From CAVWDU01 sp963840725 (lineage in GTDB: Bacteria; Pseudomonadota; Gammaproteobacteria; Pseudomonadales; Halieaceae): a DNA stretch of 62,481 nucleotides. Under the pieces are notes generated by a model that did no database searches, had not been told where the DNA came from, and saw only the letters and a list, made by a program, of their open reading frames with translations. The DNA is taken from assembly GCA_963840725.1 (NCBI GenBank), contig CAWIZY010000033.1, positions 1 to 62,481 on the forward strand, written 5' to 3'. Made by a program: the position numbers and the translations under genes. Positions within the stretch are counted from its first letter, which is position 1, and every line of letters begins with the position of its first letter. This document shows, piece by piece, positions 9,820 through 18,666 of the stretch.

Positions 9820-11233
9820 GGGCACTCTCGGTTACCTGTGCAAGGGATTGGCGGTTCAGCGTCTTGACCTGTACACCACCGGGTACATCGCTGGAAAACC
9901 GCTTCCAGTCCTCAATCCGGTCTGAGGGAATATCCTCGCCATCCAGTGGTCGCAGAAACACAAGGCAGGACGCATAGCTCACCAACTCCGCGATAAAGTC
10001 GGCCAGGTCCGCCATAGGCGGCTCCCAGGACTTGACCACCAGAATCACCAGGGTGACCTCGGACTGTCTGGCCCGGGCGAGTGCATCCTGGTCCTGGCTA
10101 AAGGTCAGCCCTGCGGCCACCATATTGTCAGCGCCCAGACCCTGGAGTTCAGTAAACAAACCCAGCTCTTTGGCCGAAATCGCATCGCTCCAGTTCACCA
10201 GCAGGACGCCCTCTTGGGGCAGTTCTACAGCGGCCTCACCCGTAACCGAGTCCGTGCCCGCACCAGCGCTCGCACCCGAACCCTGAGTGCGTATCGGGGG
10301 CTGACTCATGCGACGCAATACCAGGTCGACCCCGGGGTAATGCAGAAAATTGGCAGTGATCCGTCGCCGGTACAGATACCGGGCCAGCAACCACAGCAAC
10401 AACCGTGGCAGCAGGCAATAGCACACCATGGCCGCCAACAGCAGCGGCCACCAGCTGTGCATGCTGCGCAATTGCTCTGTGGAGAACTTGCCCCCTGTTG
10501 GGTAGTAGCGGCTCTGGGCAACAATCTCTGCGTCTACCGTGGCAACCGGTAACCACCGAGCCCAGGGCGCGGCCACCGTATCAGCGCCCGCCAACATGAC
10601 CTCATCGCTGAGATTGAAGGTCGAACTCCAGATGAAGGTGAAGTCATTGAGCGCCAGGACCAGGACAAATGCACTCAGGCAACCGAGCAAAAAGCCCACC
10701 CCCATGCCCTGCCCGTAGCGCAGAAAAACCAGCTGAATCACATCCTGAAACTCGCGCCAATGCCTGCGGCCCGGCACCGAGCGGGCCAGCATCCAACGGG
10801 CCGGATTGAGATTCATGCTGGCCGGCGTGCCCCCCATCAGCACCAATACCAGGGTCACGGCGGACACCAGCCAGAACAGAACCTGAAGACAGACGAATAT
10901 GGCAAAAAACCACAATACGTTGACCATCCCCTGGCCGTGCGCGAACAGGAAGCCCACCATGGCCAGGAAACCGAACACAAAGGATGCGCCACCCGCCAGC
11001 ACGCCCACGGTGCCCTCGTTAAGCCAGCCGGACTGACGATCTTCACCATCGGCCTCGCGTTCCAGTTGGTCCAGCCAACACAGCAACTGCGCCTGGTCGT
11101 TGCCGGCGCCGCTGCAGTGACGCCCGATTTTGTTGTCACGCGCCTGCAGTTCTGACCAACTGCGATCCCGGTCGCGTTCCATCTGCTCCGAGAGGCGCAC
11201 GAGGTCAACGGCAGTGGCAGCGCTAGCAGGCAT
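9806..11233 (-). CDS. DUF2868 multi-spanning membrane protein
   Basis: A 475-residue protein with hydrophobic segments near residues 85-150, 180-200 and 285-310, the last followed by an Arg-rich LYRRR. The C-terminal third is soluble, with a P-loop-like alpha/beta pattern (VLLVNWSDAI, VTLVILVVKSWEPP). It matches the DUF2868 family, whose gene characteristically precedes a DUF3482 GTPase, as here with overlapping ends. An inner-membrane complex of the two proteins is the obvious inference. The start ATG at 11233 has no strong ribosome site. The 287 bp to the rightward DUF3365 gene would hold both promoters. Confidence 0.8.
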   Translation of the reverse strand: MPASAATAVDLVRLSEQMERDRDRSWSELQARDNKIGRHCSGAGNDQAQLLCWLDQLEREADGEDRQSGWLNEGTVGVLAGGASFVFGFLAMVGFLFAHGQGMVNVLWFFAIFVCLQVLFWLVSAVTLVLVLMGGTPASMNLNPARWMLARSVPGRRHWREFQDVIQLVFLRYGQGMGVGFLLGCLSAFVLVLALNDFTFIWSSTFNLSDEVMLAGADTVAAPWARWLPVATVDAEIVAQSRYYPTGGKFSTEQLRSMHSWWPLLLAAMVCYCLLPRLLLWLLARYLYRRRITANFLHYPGVDLVLRRMSQPPIRTQGSGASAGAGTDSVTGEAAVELPQEGVLLVNWSDAISAKELGLFTELQGLGADNMVAAGLTFSQDQDALARARQSEVTLVILVVKSWEPPMADLADFIAELVSYASCLVFLRPLDGEDIPSDRIEDWKRFSSDVPGGVQVKTLNRQSLAQVTESAHDHA

Positions 11234-11520
11234 GGCAGGTTCTTGGCATTGGCGTGAGTATTGGTCCGGGATTTGGGCTGGATGGGGTCATGGGATGCAG
11301 CTTAATGGATGCGACCGTAGTTTAACACTGACACCCGCCTCGAACGAGTTCACTGTGTCGCACCTCGCACCTCGCACAAAAACTCAAACTTCCCTCTCCA
11401 CCCAACAGACTATCCCGCACCATGCTTGAGACAGGTCAAGGCACCTGCAAAGCAACAGCGCTATGGTTAGCCTGGCTCTTGTCACTCTTCTAAAGCCCAA
11501 CCCCGAAGGAGCGGTTACCA

Positions 11521-12080
11521 TGCGCCTGATTCCCATTCTGCTACTTACGCTCGCCTGCACCCACACCACGGCCGCCGGTTCAGAGGTTTCTCTGGATCAG
11601 CAGGCAAAAGTGTTGGTCAAAACGTTCGCGGGACGCCTGAAACCCCAGCTCAAAAGCGCGATGGAAGCGGGCGGGCCGACTCAGGCCATCGAAGTATGCG
11701 CTGCCGAGGCGCCAAAAATTGCCGATGCCCTAAGCGCGGAATCGGGATGGGGTGTTAGACGGGTAAGCCTGAAAGCGCGCAATGCCAGCCGCGCTCTGCC
11801 GGACCCATGGGAGCGCGAGGTGCTGGAAGCCTTTGACAGCCGTCGAGAGGCCGGTGAAGCGGCCGCTGGCCTGAATCACAACGCAACCGTGAAAGGTCAG
11901 TTCCGTTACATGCAGGCCCAGGCCACAGAACCTCTGTGCCTGGTTTGTCACGGGCAGGCCCTGTCCCCATCGGTCAGCGCGATGCTGAAAGACTACTATC
12001 CAGATGACAGGGCCACAGGCTACTCGCTGGGCGATGTGCGTGGTGCCATCAGCCTGATCGCCCCCCAAGCAGGTTATTGA
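11521..12080 (+). CDS. periplasmic DUF3365 (Tll0287-like) haem protein
   Basis: The start at 11521 is chosen because GAAGGAGCGGTTACC precedes it and a signal peptide follows (MRLIPILLLTLACTHTTAAG). The longer frame from 11463 lacks both. The mature part is the DUF3365 fold, a PAS-like haem-binding domain: AIEVCAAEAPKIAD near residue 58-71 and the single c-type haem attachment motif CLVCHG near 138-143. Length of 186 residues is usual. It probably senses or carries electrons in the periplasm; no partner enzyme is adjacent. The last codons and the TGA stop lie inside the left end of the 144-bp repeat, so insertion of that element probably changed the original C-terminus. Confidence 0.85.
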
Positions 12081-12211
12081 TTTTCTATCTGCGTGGCCAC
12101 TGCCACGTTAAAAACAGGCTCAAATCGGTCATGTATTCACTATACACTCCCTCATTTCGCCTGTTTTTGCCTAACAGTGGCTGCCTCGAAAACGAAAATC
12201 AACAACCTGCT
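12068..12211 (-). repeat. 144-bp palindromic MITE-like repeat, copy 1
   Basis: The ends AGCAGGTTATTGATTTTC and GAAAATCAACAACCTGCT are near-perfect inverted copies. Inside, GGCCACTGCCACG..AAAACAGGC pairs with GCCTGTTTTTGCC..CAGTGGC, so nearly the whole unit can fold into a long hairpin around GTATTCACTATACAC. It is nearly identical to the unit at 17167-17310 but reversed. The left end overlaps the stop codon of the DUF3365 gene. Confidence 0.9.
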
Positions 12212-12371
12212 CGCCGCTTAACTCGCAGTATTTCAGCGTGCCAGCCAAGGTTTCTGGCAAGGCGCACCTCGCCAGAGGGCCCTGGTCCTTACCAGGATTG
12301 GCCGTTGTCTGTGCTGCCAGCCACCCTGTCGTCTACCCTCAGTTTCGACCCTTTCTCGCGTGTAACCAGCG

Positions 12372-13051
12372 TCAGAAAACGGCTGCGGAGATACCCGCAG
12401 AGGCAAAAATCATACACATCACCATAATCTGGTAACGCGCCGCGATGAGCGGCGATACGCCGACAGTATTTGCCCGGTCATCATACCGGGTAGCGAAACC
12501 AAACCGACGGCAAATAACGCGTTCAACACCGGTATCATCGCCGCCTGGAACGCGGCAGTGCGTGCCTCTTCGCAGGACAGACCGTGGCCTCTCTCGGCAT
12601 AGAGCCGCTCTGCCGCCAGACTCACGGACGTCATGGCATTGGCAAAGATCATCCCCGCCAACGGCACCGTGTAGCGCGGCAGGTACCAGGGCTCCAGCCG
12701 CAGTACAAGCTGTGTCGTTACCGCGAGGGTCAGTACGCCGCCCGTGGCGATTGCGATAAGCGCTGCGCGCAGCAGGCCCGGGCGCCGACGGGGGACTGTG
12801 CGCACGGCTATCCAGGCCGAGGCAAGCAGCATGACCAACAGCACCAGCAGAATCAGTCCTCCACTGTGCGCCCCAAATATCCAACCCAACACATAGCCGA
12901 TCAATAGCAGTTGGATGAGCATACGCGCCAGCGCGTACAGCGCATTGACCGGATTCGGCGACCAACGAAGCATGATTGCCAGCGTGATGACAACCGGTAT
13001 GAATGCCATCGCCAATTGCATCAGCGACAGAGTGATAACGGGGTTTTCCAT
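12372..13051 (-). pseudogene. fetB: FetB-family (UPF0014) metal-transport permease, one frameshift
   Basis: FetB is the membrane subunit of an iron(or other metal)-exporting ABC-type system with FetA. From ATG at 13051 (MENPVITLSLMQLAMA) the frame shows several membrane spans and the family phrases LARMLIQLLLIGYVLG, GMIFANAMTSVSLAAERL and VGLVSLPGMMTGQILS. Near 12470 the frame breaks; the correct C-terminus GVSPLIAARYQIMVMCMIF continues one frame over to the stop at 12372. Without repair the protein is 210 residues with the wrong last 13, lacking the final helix. The usual neighbour, the ATPase FetA, is absent. A start at 13090 is also open. It lies just inside the repeat-bounded segment. Confidence 0.8.
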
Positions 13052-13160
13052 GGGTTTTGTCGGTCCCCGGGATAGCGGCGCGATGACCAAGCGTCCCCCG
13101 GAAACTACAGGGAGTCAAGCGCTGCGCGGCGTTATGGATTGAGCGCCCAAACTGCGTTTG

Positions 13161-13364
13161 TCATTGCATACCCAGGCATAACGCCAACGCTACCGGGAGA
13201 CCGATCCAGGGCACCACCGGCAGGTAAGTCAGCAAGAGTGCTATACCTGCGGCCGTTGCCAAGCCATTAATGATGGGCACCACCAGGGCTAACTGACGCG
13301 GCCGGCGATGACGCTGCAGCAGCTGTTGTACAATCTGACGTTCACAGGCTCGGGTCGTTGTCAT
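13161..13364 (-). CDS. small inner-membrane protein, unknown
   Basis: A 67-residue protein with a charged N-terminus (TRACERQIVQQLLQRHRRPR) followed by two hydrophobic helices (residues 27-45 and 50-65) joined by a Pro-Trp turn. GGAGGTAGCCACCG immediately before the ATG is an excellent ribosome site and is the main reason to accept it. It lies between fetB and the divergent ECF sigma gene. I do not recognise a family. Two short helices and a basic cytoplasmic head would fit a regulator or assembly factor, but that is a guess. Confidence 0.6.
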   Translation of the reverse strand: MTTTRACERQIVQQLLQRHRRPRQLALVVPIINGLATAAGIALLLTYLPVVPWIGLPVALALCLGMQ

Positions 13365-13550
13365 CGGTGGCTACCTCCGGTGGTTAATGACGGTCTAATG
13401 CTGGACCCAACGGCCCCTGGCCGCCATCTGTCCACTTTTCGACGGGGTTGAAAAAGCGACACATGACCGGGCTGACTTTAACCCCCTTGAGACCGGTAGT
13501 GCGATTAACCCCAACCGGGAATGAGAGCGCTGGATCGGACGGTATCGTCG

Positions 13551-14081
13551 ATGCGTAATCCGCTCTACATTTTGCGAGGCGATGAAAGCCTGATGCTGGC
13601 CTACCAGCGCGGCGACGTCACTGCATTCGATGAACTTTACCTTCGGCATAAGGATGGGCTTTATGGGTTTCTCTACCGCTCCTGCCCCCGCCCCGCAGTG
13701 GTAGAAGAATTGGCGCAGGATGCCTGGATGGCCGTGGTGGACAGGGCCGGACCTACCGACCCGACGCCAGCTTCCCGTACCTGGTTATACGGGATCGCGC
13801 GCAATCGACAGATTGACTACTGGCGACGCCGGGACAACCATCACCTGCCACTGGACGGAATCGAAGAGAACGCCGCAACCGATAGCCGCAGCGGCGGAAT
13901 TGATCGGATACTGGCGGCGGTAGGCCGCTTGCCCAGCGACCAGCAGGACGCACTATTATTGCAGGCGCAGGGTTTCACGTAACAGAGATTGCCACCATCA
14001 CCGGCGCAGGCGGAGACCGTAAAGAGCAGGTTGCGCTACGGGCGAAAGCGCTTGCGCACAGATATCGAGGGCGCCTTATGA
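13551..14081 (+). pseudogene. ECF-type RNA polymerase sigma factor, frameshifted in region 4
   Basis: Region 2 is clear: LMLAYQRGDVTAFDELYLRH, then VEELAQDAWMAVVDRA, and region 2.4 as WLYGIARNRQIDYWRRR. Region 4 starts well (IDRILAAVGRLPSDQQDALL), then the frame stops at 13981. The conserved helix-turn-helix continues in other frames: VTEIATITGAGGD after a missing base near 13979, then VKSRLRYGRKRLRTDIEGAL from about 14020 to the TGA at 14081. With two one-base repairs it is a normal ECF factor of about 175 residues. ATG at 13521 is an alternative start. The TGA overlaps the ATG of the next gene (ATGA), the usual coupling of sigma and anti-sigma genes. Confidence 0.75.
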
Positions 14082-14600
14082 GCGAGGACAACCGGCCCGA
14101 CCAAGTTGCCCTGACCGACTTGCCGAGCCCCCGGTCGCCAAAGGCACTGGACAGCAGAATCCGTCACTCCGCCAGGAAGGGCCCGAGCGAGAAAGCCAGC
14201 GTGGCGGCTGGGTGTCCGGCCTGGCAATGGCTTCCGTGGTTGGCCTCGCGTTGTTGGTCGCACTGCCAACGGAACCACCGCCGCCCTCAGTCAGCGAGAC
14301 ATTCCAACCCGCTGCTCCGGCGATGGAAACGTCAGCTCACGACGCCGTGCCCGTAACCATTCAGCGAGCGGGCAGGCAAAACGCGGATTGACGTCGCGCA
14401 GCGATTGGAAGAATTGAGCGCATTGATAGACCAGGGGGAGATGCAGGCGGCGGCGGATGGCTATGGATGTGCGCCGGCGTACCCGGGTTACGCCCTGCCC
14501 GCTAGCCTGCAACAGGCCCTGAAACAGGCCTTGGACCAGCGAGATCGCGACACGCAGCGGACGATCAGAGCTGCAGTTCGCCGCAGTGAGGTACCCTTTA
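14078..14600 (+). pseudogene. membrane anti-sigma factor-like gene, several frameshifts
   Basis: The reading starts at the ATG overlapping the sigma stop: MSEDNRPDQVALTDLPSPRS. After a shift near 14195 one membrane span appears (GGWVSGLAMASVVGLALLVA) followed by a Pro-rich linker. A further shift near 14370 gives IDVAQRLEELSALIDQGEMQ, and another near 14475 leads to YPGYALPASLQQALKQALDQ. A cytoplasmic tail, one span and a helical periplasmic part are what an ECF anti-sigma factor should look like. I see no zinc-finger HxxxCxxC. Every piece is open but in different frames, so the intact protein cannot be made. The end is uncertain because the reading fades into a tandem repeat. Confidence 0.5.
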
Positions 14601-14644
14601 TTCACCCTGTTATTGGCCCTGTTATTGGCCCTACTATTAGCCCT
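14597..14644. repeat. four 12-bp tandem units
   Basis: Units read TTTATTCACCCT, GTTATTGGCCCT twice, and ACTATTAGCCCT. The array sits at the convergent ends of the anti-sigma-like gene and the metallopeptidase, whose stop codon touches it. Confidence 0.85.
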
Positions 14645-15530
14645 ATAACTGCTGGGCGCCGAAGGTGTCACAGGAAGTGAGCTGACCCGATGTAAGCCCC
14701 TCGCCAAACCAGCGTGCACGCTGCTCAGAGCTGCCGTGGGTGAAACTGTCCGGAACCACACGTCGACCCGCCTCACGCTGCAGGCGATCGTCGCCGATCG
14801 CCGTCGCCGCGGTGAGCGCTTCTTTGAGATCACCCGGTTCCAGTTTACGTTTCTGATAATGGGCCCAGATACCGGCAAAGCAATCAGCCTGCAGTTCCTG
14901 CCGCACCGATAGGGCATTGACGTCGGCTTTGCGTTTGCCGCGACCCATTTTTTGTACCTGTGCACTGATACCGGTCAGTGTCTGCACGTGGTGTCCCACT
15001 TCGTGGGCCAACACATAGGCCTGGGCGAAATCACCCGGGGCACCGTGACGTCGGGCCAGGTCGTAAAAAAAACTCATATCGATATAAAGCTTCTGGTCCG
15101 CCGGGCAGTAGAACGGCCCCACGGCGGAATCGGCCAGGCCACAGGCAGATTCGACCCGGTCATTGAAAAATACCAGGGTGGGCTCACGGTAAGTCCAGCC
15201 CTCCTGGGCAAACAATTTGTGCCAGGTTGTTTCGGTTTCGGCGAGTACCACCGTCAGGAAATCCTTGAGTTCCTCCTCCTCGGCGGATGCTTCGTAGTTG
15301 CCCGGGCGGGCCGGGCCGCCACTCAACAGGCCCAGTATATCGACCCCTAGCAGGCGACTGCCGAACACCACAATAACCCCTCCTATCAGCAGAGTGCGTC
15401 CTGTCTTGCTGCGCAACAGAGAGGGTACAAACCGCAACACAAACGGAGCGGCCGCTAAAGCACCGACCCGGGCGGTCTGCCCTCGCCTGTCCTCGACGTT
15501 CTCGCTTCGCTTGCCATCTTTCCAACGCAT
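14643..15530 (-). CDS. KPN_02809/YpfJ-family neutral zinc metallopeptidase
   Basis: The start ATG at 15530 has AAGGAGAGC upstream; the longer frame to 15764 runs back through a tandem repeat and is unlikely. The 295-residue protein has a basic N-terminus, one membrane span near residues 50-70 (LLIGGVIVVFGSRLLGVDIL), then the family domain: VESACGLADSAVGPFYCP, DMSFFYDLARRHG, and the zinc motif AHEVGHHVQ with glutamate catalysis near residue 195. A later Glu in RQELQADCFAG supplies the third zinc ligand. Residues beyond include the family ending FGEGLTSGQLTSCDTF. Such proteins are anchored to the inner membrane; their substrates are unknown. Its promoter region is shared with the divergent ATPase. 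Confidence 0.9.
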   Translation of the reverse strand: MRWKDGKRSENVEDRRGQTARVGALAAAPFVLRFVPSLLRSKTGRTLLIGGVIVVFGSRLLGVDILGLLSGGPARPGNYEASAEEEELKDFLTVVLAETETTWHKLFAQEGWTYREPTLVFFNDRVESACGLADSAVGPFYCPADQKLYIDMSFFYDLARRHGAPGDFAQAYVLAHEVGHHVQTLTGISAQVQKMGRGKRKADVNALSVRQELQADCFAGIWAHYQKRKLEPGDLKEALTAATAIGDDRLQREAGRRVVPDSFTHGSSEQRARWFGEGLTSGQLTSCDTFGAQQL

Positions 15531-15545
15531 AGATTGCTCTCCTTG

Positions 15546-15600
15546 ACCCCAATACAACCCCAATACAACCCCAGCACGATCCCAACACGAGACCAGCACC
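15546..15600. repeat. five degenerate 11-bp tandem units
   Basis: Units are ACCCCAATACA twice, ACCCCAGCACG, ATCCCAACACG and AGACCAGCACC. They lie in the divergent promoter region between the metallopeptidase and the HerA-like ATPase, about 15 bp upstream of the former's start codon. Confidence 0.75.
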
Positions 15601-15689
15601 GACACGGCAAAACTACTGGCGTGCTTATGTCTTCCATTATACTCTCCAATGAGACTAGCACACAAAAACCCCACAGGACCCTCAGCAAC

Positions 15690-17150
15690 ATGACCGAAGG
15701 CATTCTGATCGGCGGCTCCGATGCGGGCCAGGTATTCTTGCAAGCACGCTACGCCAATCGTCATGGACTCGTTGCAGGGGCAACCGGCACCGGTAAAACC
15801 GTGACGATGCAGTGCCTCGCCGAGGGGTTCTCGGATCTTGGCGTACCCGTGTTTCTGGCCGACATCAAAGGGGATATTTCAGGACTCTGTCAGGCGGGCA
15901 GTCCACATGCCAAAATTGATCAGCGCGTGGCAACTATCGGCATGGAAAACTACCGCCAGAGGCCGTATCCCGTCGCTTTCTGGGACCTGTTTGGTGAAAA
16001 AGGGACACCGGTAAGAACGACGCTGTCAGAGATGGGGCCGCAGCTGATTGCACGCCTTCTGGACCTGAATGAAACCCAGGAGAGCATTGTGACCCTGGTC
16101 TTCGAATTTGCCGACGATGAAGGCCTGTTGTTGCTCGACCTCGCGGACCTCCGCACCACCCTTGAATACCTGGCCAGTCACGGCAAAACGCTGGATGCGG
16201 GACTGTCGGTCTCCAGAGCCTCGGTCAACGCCATCCTGCGGCGGCTGTTGATGCTGGAGCGCGAGGGCGGCGATCGCTTCTTCGGCGAACCGGCTCTGGA
16301 GCTGGCGGACTTCATGCGCACCACCCTGGACGGGCGCGGCGTGATTAACGTACTCGCTGCGGATCAACTGATCATGAGCCCGCGAGTCTATTCCACCTTT
16401 CTGCTCTGGGTGCTCTCAGAGCTGTTTGAAACATTGCCGGAAATCGGCGATCCCGAAAAACCGGTACTGGTATTTTTTTTCGACGAAGCCCACCTGCTGT
16501 TCAAAAGCGCGCCCAAAGCACTGCTGGAGAAAATCGAACAGGTGGTTCGCCTGATTCGCTCCAAGGGCGTCGGCATCTACTTCGTCAGCCAGAGTCCCGG
16601 AGACATACCCGACGCGGTTCTGGCTCAGTTAGGCAACCGGATTCAGCATGCTCTGCGGGCGTACACCCCCAAAGAACAAAAGGCCTTACGGGTAGCTGCG
16701 CAATCCTTTCGAACCAACCCAAAGATTGATACGGTCACTGCTATTTCGGAGCTGGGCGTTGGCGAAGCCCTGGTATCAACACTGCAGGACCAGGCCATAC
16801 CCGCACCGGTGGAACGGACACTGATCAGGCCGCCCCAGTCACGCATGGGCCAGGCCACGGACGCCGAACGCCAGGCGGTGCTCGCACGCGATGCCAACCG
16901 GCAACGGTACCTGACCAGCCGGGACCGGCAGTCAGCCCATGAAATACTCGAAGCCCGTATGGAGCGGCAACTGCTGGAAGCTGAGGCGCAGACGAACGAG
17001 CGCAGCACATCTCGTTCCGGCTCCTCGCGAGGCCGCCAGACCCCCCAGGAGGCATTCGTCAATAGTCTCGCGCGCAGCCTGGGCAACGCCGCAGGCAAGG
17101 GTTTGGGCGGTAAACTGTTCCGGGGCGTCCTGGGCTCTCTGCTGCGCTAA
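15690..17150 (+). CDS. HerA/VirB4-like ATPase (DUF853 helicase-like)
   Basis: A 486-residue P-loop ATPase. Walker A is GATGTGKTVT near residue 31-40 and Walker B is VLVFFFDEAHLLF near residue 260. A sensor-like IYFVSQSP follows near 300, then the Arg-containing NRIQHALRAYTPKEQKAL. The family phrase DIKGDISGL is near residue 58. The C-terminal tail is Gly/Arg rich and ends GGKLFRGVLGSLLR. The family is widespread in proteobacteria; E. coli YjgR is the usual comparison. DNA translocation is presumed from HerA similarity but not shown. ATG at 15690 is preferred (AGGACC upstream); 15627 is an alternative. The stop is 16 bp before the second 144-bp repeat, which may act as its terminator. Confidence 0.88.
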   Translation: MTEGILIGGSDAGQVFLQARYANRHGLVAGATGTGKTVTMQCLAEGFSDLGVPVFLADIKGDISGLCQAGSPHAKIDQRVATIGMENYRQRPYPVAFWDLFGEKGTPVRTTLSEMGPQLIARLLDLNETQESIVTLVFEFADDEGLLLLDLADLRTTLEYLASHGKTLDAGLSVSRASVNAILRRLLMLEREGGDRFFGEPALELADFMRTTLDGRGVINVLAADQLIMSPRVYSTFLLWVLSELFETLPEIGDPEKPVLVFFFDEAHLLFKSAPKALLEKIEQVVRLIRSKGVGIYFVSQSPGDIPDAVLAQLGNRIQHALRAYTPKEQKALRVAAQSFRTNPKIDTVTAISELGVGEALVSTLQDQAIPAPVERTLIRPPQSRMGQATDAERQAVLARDANRQRYLTSRDRQSAHEILEARMERQLLEAEAQTNERSTSRSGSSRGRQTPQEAFVNSLARSLGNAAGKGLGGKLFRGVLGSLLR

Positions 17151-17166
17151 CGCACTGTTGTAGCCT

Positions 17167-17310
17167 GGCAGGTTGTTGATTTTCGTTTTCGAGGCAGCCA
17201 CTGTTAGGCAAAAACAGGCGAAATGAGGGAGTGTATAGTGAATACATGACCGATTTGAGCCTGTTTTTAACGTGGCAGTGGCCACGCAGATAGAAAATCA
17301 ACAGCCTGCC
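17167..17310 (+). repeat. 144-bp palindromic MITE-like repeat, copy 2
   Basis: The ends are GGCAGGTTGTTGATTTTC and GAAAATCAACAGCCTGCC. The internal sequence matches copy 1 at 12068-12211 almost base for base in reverse orientation, including GGGAGTGTATAGTGAATACA. Open frames inside both copies encode the same peptide (MYSLYTPSFRLFLPNSGC), which is a by-product of the repeat and not a gene. No transposase lies nearby. Confidence 0.9.
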
Positions 17311-17464
17311 AAGGCACTTCTGAACAATGGCAATGCGCTCGGGCTTTCAGAGGTGCCCTGGTAGTATTCCAGCCATCAATAGAGTGTATTTGTGATCCTG
17401 ACTTAAGCTCGGCTCCAAAAGCTGGTACCGTGGCGCCCTTTTAAACCGCAGCGGAGACCCGCCC

Positions 17465-18654
17465 ATGAGCAGTAGTTTCACCCACCGCTACGCACCCTGA
17501 TGGGCCCCGGTCCCTCGGACGTCTCGCCGCGCGTTCTGGAGGCGCTCGGCGCGCCCGACCATCGGTCATCTGGACCCCCGTTTCATCGACCTGATGGACG
17601 AGATCAAAGCGCTGCTGCAGTACGCCTTTCAGACCGAAAATGAGCTGACACTGCCGATCTCGGCACCTGGCTCAGCCGGAATGGAGGCCTGCTTCGTCAA
17701 TCTCGATCGAACCGGGCGACAAAGTGATCGTCTGCCAGAACGGCGTGTTCGGCGGCCGCATGAAGGAGAACGTCGAGCGCTGCGGTGGCCACGCGGTGCA
17801 TGGTCCAGGATGCCTGGGGGACCGCGGTCGATCCGCAAAAGCTCGAGGACGCGCTCGACGGCCAATCCCGACGCGAAAGTTGTCGCTTTCGTCCATGCCG
17901 AGACCTCCACCGGTGTGCGCAGTCCGACGCGCGGCACTCTGTGCACTGGCGCACAAACACGACTGCCTGGCGATCGTCGATGCCGTCACCTCGCTGGCGG
18001 GCATCGACCGGTGCAAGTCGACGACTGGGCGAATCGATGCCGTGTATTCGGGGACTCAGAAATGCCTGTCCTGCGTGCCGGGCATCGCGCCGATCACGTT
18101 CAGCGAGCGCGCATGGAACGAAATCACAGGCCGCAAGCCACAAGGTGCAGAGCTGGTTCCTCGACATGAACTGGTCATGGGCTACTGGGGCGGCAGACCA
18201 AGCGGGCCTATCACCACACGGCGCCGGTCAACGACCTCTATGCCCTGCACGAAGCGCTGCTCGATTTTGCAGGAGGAAGGGCTGGAGCAGTCCTGGCAAC
18301 GTCACCGTCACAACCATCATGCACTGGTTGCAGGGCTCGAGGCGATGGGCCTCTTCGATGGCGGTGGCGGCAGAGCACCGCTTGCCACAACTCAACTGCC
18401 GTCATTATTCCTGCGGGTGCCGACGACGCCGCGGTTCGCGGCCGCCTGCTGCAACGAACTACGATCTCGAGATCGGCGCCGGGCTCGGCGCGCTGGCAGG
18501 CAAGATCTGGCGTATCGGCCTGATGGGCCACGCCAGTCAACCCCGCAACGTGCTCTATTGCCTGAGCGCACTGGAATCGGTTCTCTCCTCCCAGGGCTGC
18601 GATATAACCGTGGGCGCTGCAGTGCAGGCTGCAACAGCCAGGCTGGACGGCTGA
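17465..18654 (+). pseudogene. alanine/serine-glyoxylate aminotransferase, many frameshifts
   Basis: From ATG 17465 the family body can be followed only by hopping frames at least seven times: RTLMGPGPSDVSPRVLEAL, TIGHLDPRFIDLMDEIKALL, ISAPGSAGMEACFVN, IEPGDKVIVCQNGVFGGR, MVQDAWGTAVDP, KVVAFVHAETSTGV, DCLAIVDAVTSLAGI, DAVYSGTQKCLSCVPGIAP with the pyridoxal-phosphate lysine, and near the end IGAGLGALAGKIWRIGLMGH, stopping at 18654. This is the class V aminotransferase type that converts glyoxylate to glycine. Several positions of family identity survive, so decay is recent or the region is badly assembled. No functional protein can be read. It lies directly right of the second repeat. Confidence 0.8.
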
Positions 18655-18666
18655 ACCGACCGTTGC

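Noticed and set aside
12077..12427. frames in the 144-bp repeat (also 17059-17301) encoding MYSLYTPSFRLFLP
   Set aside because: Identical peptides come from both copies of the repeat, so they are a by-product and not a gene family.
13395..13649. 84-residue frame on the minus strand
   Set aside because: It lies antisense to region 2 of the sigma factor and shows no motif.
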